From: Yoonia sp.
GTDB taxonomy: Bacteria; Pseudomonadota; Alphaproteobacteria; Rhodobacterales; Rhodobacteraceae
Length of the DNA: 5,058 nt
Reading direction: 5' to 3'
Assembly: GCA_020627605.1 (NCBI GenBank)
Contig: JAHDGO010000181.1
Location: 1 to 5,058 of the forward strand
Below the pieces are notes generated by a model. That model saw nothing but the letters and a program-made list of their open reading frames with translations, was not told where the DNA came from and searched no databases. The position numbers and the translations under genes were made by a program. This document shows positions 5,032-5,058 of this stretch, piece after piece; position 1 is the first letter of the stretch, and each line of letters begins with the position of its first letter.

Positions 5032-5058
5032 ATGTTGAAACATTTTGCCCTGACCCTC
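5032..5058 (+). CDS. Start of an unidentified gene running off the right edge
   Basis: Nine codons are visible, MLKHFALTL, after a strong AAAGGAG site. A Lys near the start followed by hydrophobic residues would suit a signal peptide or a first membrane helix, so an exported or membrane protein is a guess. It is transcribed divergently from the aminotransferase-like gene across 124 bp. A weak promoter candidate is TTGCCT (4982-4987), 17 bp, GATAGC (5005-5010). No function can be assigned. Confidence 0.55.

Overview
The window looks like a chromosomal segment from an alphaproteobacterium of the Rhodobacterales (Roseobacter/Rhodobacter type). The basis is moderately high GC, dense and compact genes, and several proteins whose opening residues match what I remember from that order (the Hsp33 N-terminus, a NUDIX protein starting MIRRYG, and the sulfotransferase-like start MKIAMWSGPRNLS). 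No tRNA, rRNA, IS element, CRISPR or phage feature is visible, and no gene-free stretch exceeds about 135 bp.

Left part (1-1449): a truncated hslO (Hsp33 redox chaperone) runs leftwards off the window. It is divergent from a NUDIX hydrolase gene across 77 bp that contain a 12-bp perfect palindrome. The NUDIX gene meets, 4 bp apart and tail to tail, a leftward gene for a six-helix inner-membrane protein of unknown function.

Middle (1450-3263): argG (argininosuccinate synthase) is divergent from the membrane gene. It is followed after 2 bp by a BltD-like GNAT acetyltransferase, an arrangement typical of translational coupling. The GNAT gene overlaps the next leftward gene by 4 bp at the stop codons.

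Right part (3260-5058): two leftward genes, in transcription order an aminotransferase class IV (BCAT/D-AAT fold) protein and a P-loop sulfotransferase-like protein, are separated by 52 bp carrying three copies of CTGTAC. From memory, plant 'branched-chain-amino-acid aminotransferase-like' proteins carry these two domains fused in one chain, so the bacterial pair probably works together. The aminotransferase-like protein has Asn where the PLP-binding Lys normally lies and Thr where the PLP-pyridine Glu normally lies. It is therefore either a class IV enzyme with a displaced lysine or a member with different chemistry. This pair is the most interesting part of the window. Upstream of it lie nested inverted repeats, and then the first nine codons of a rightward gene with a strong ribosome binding site.
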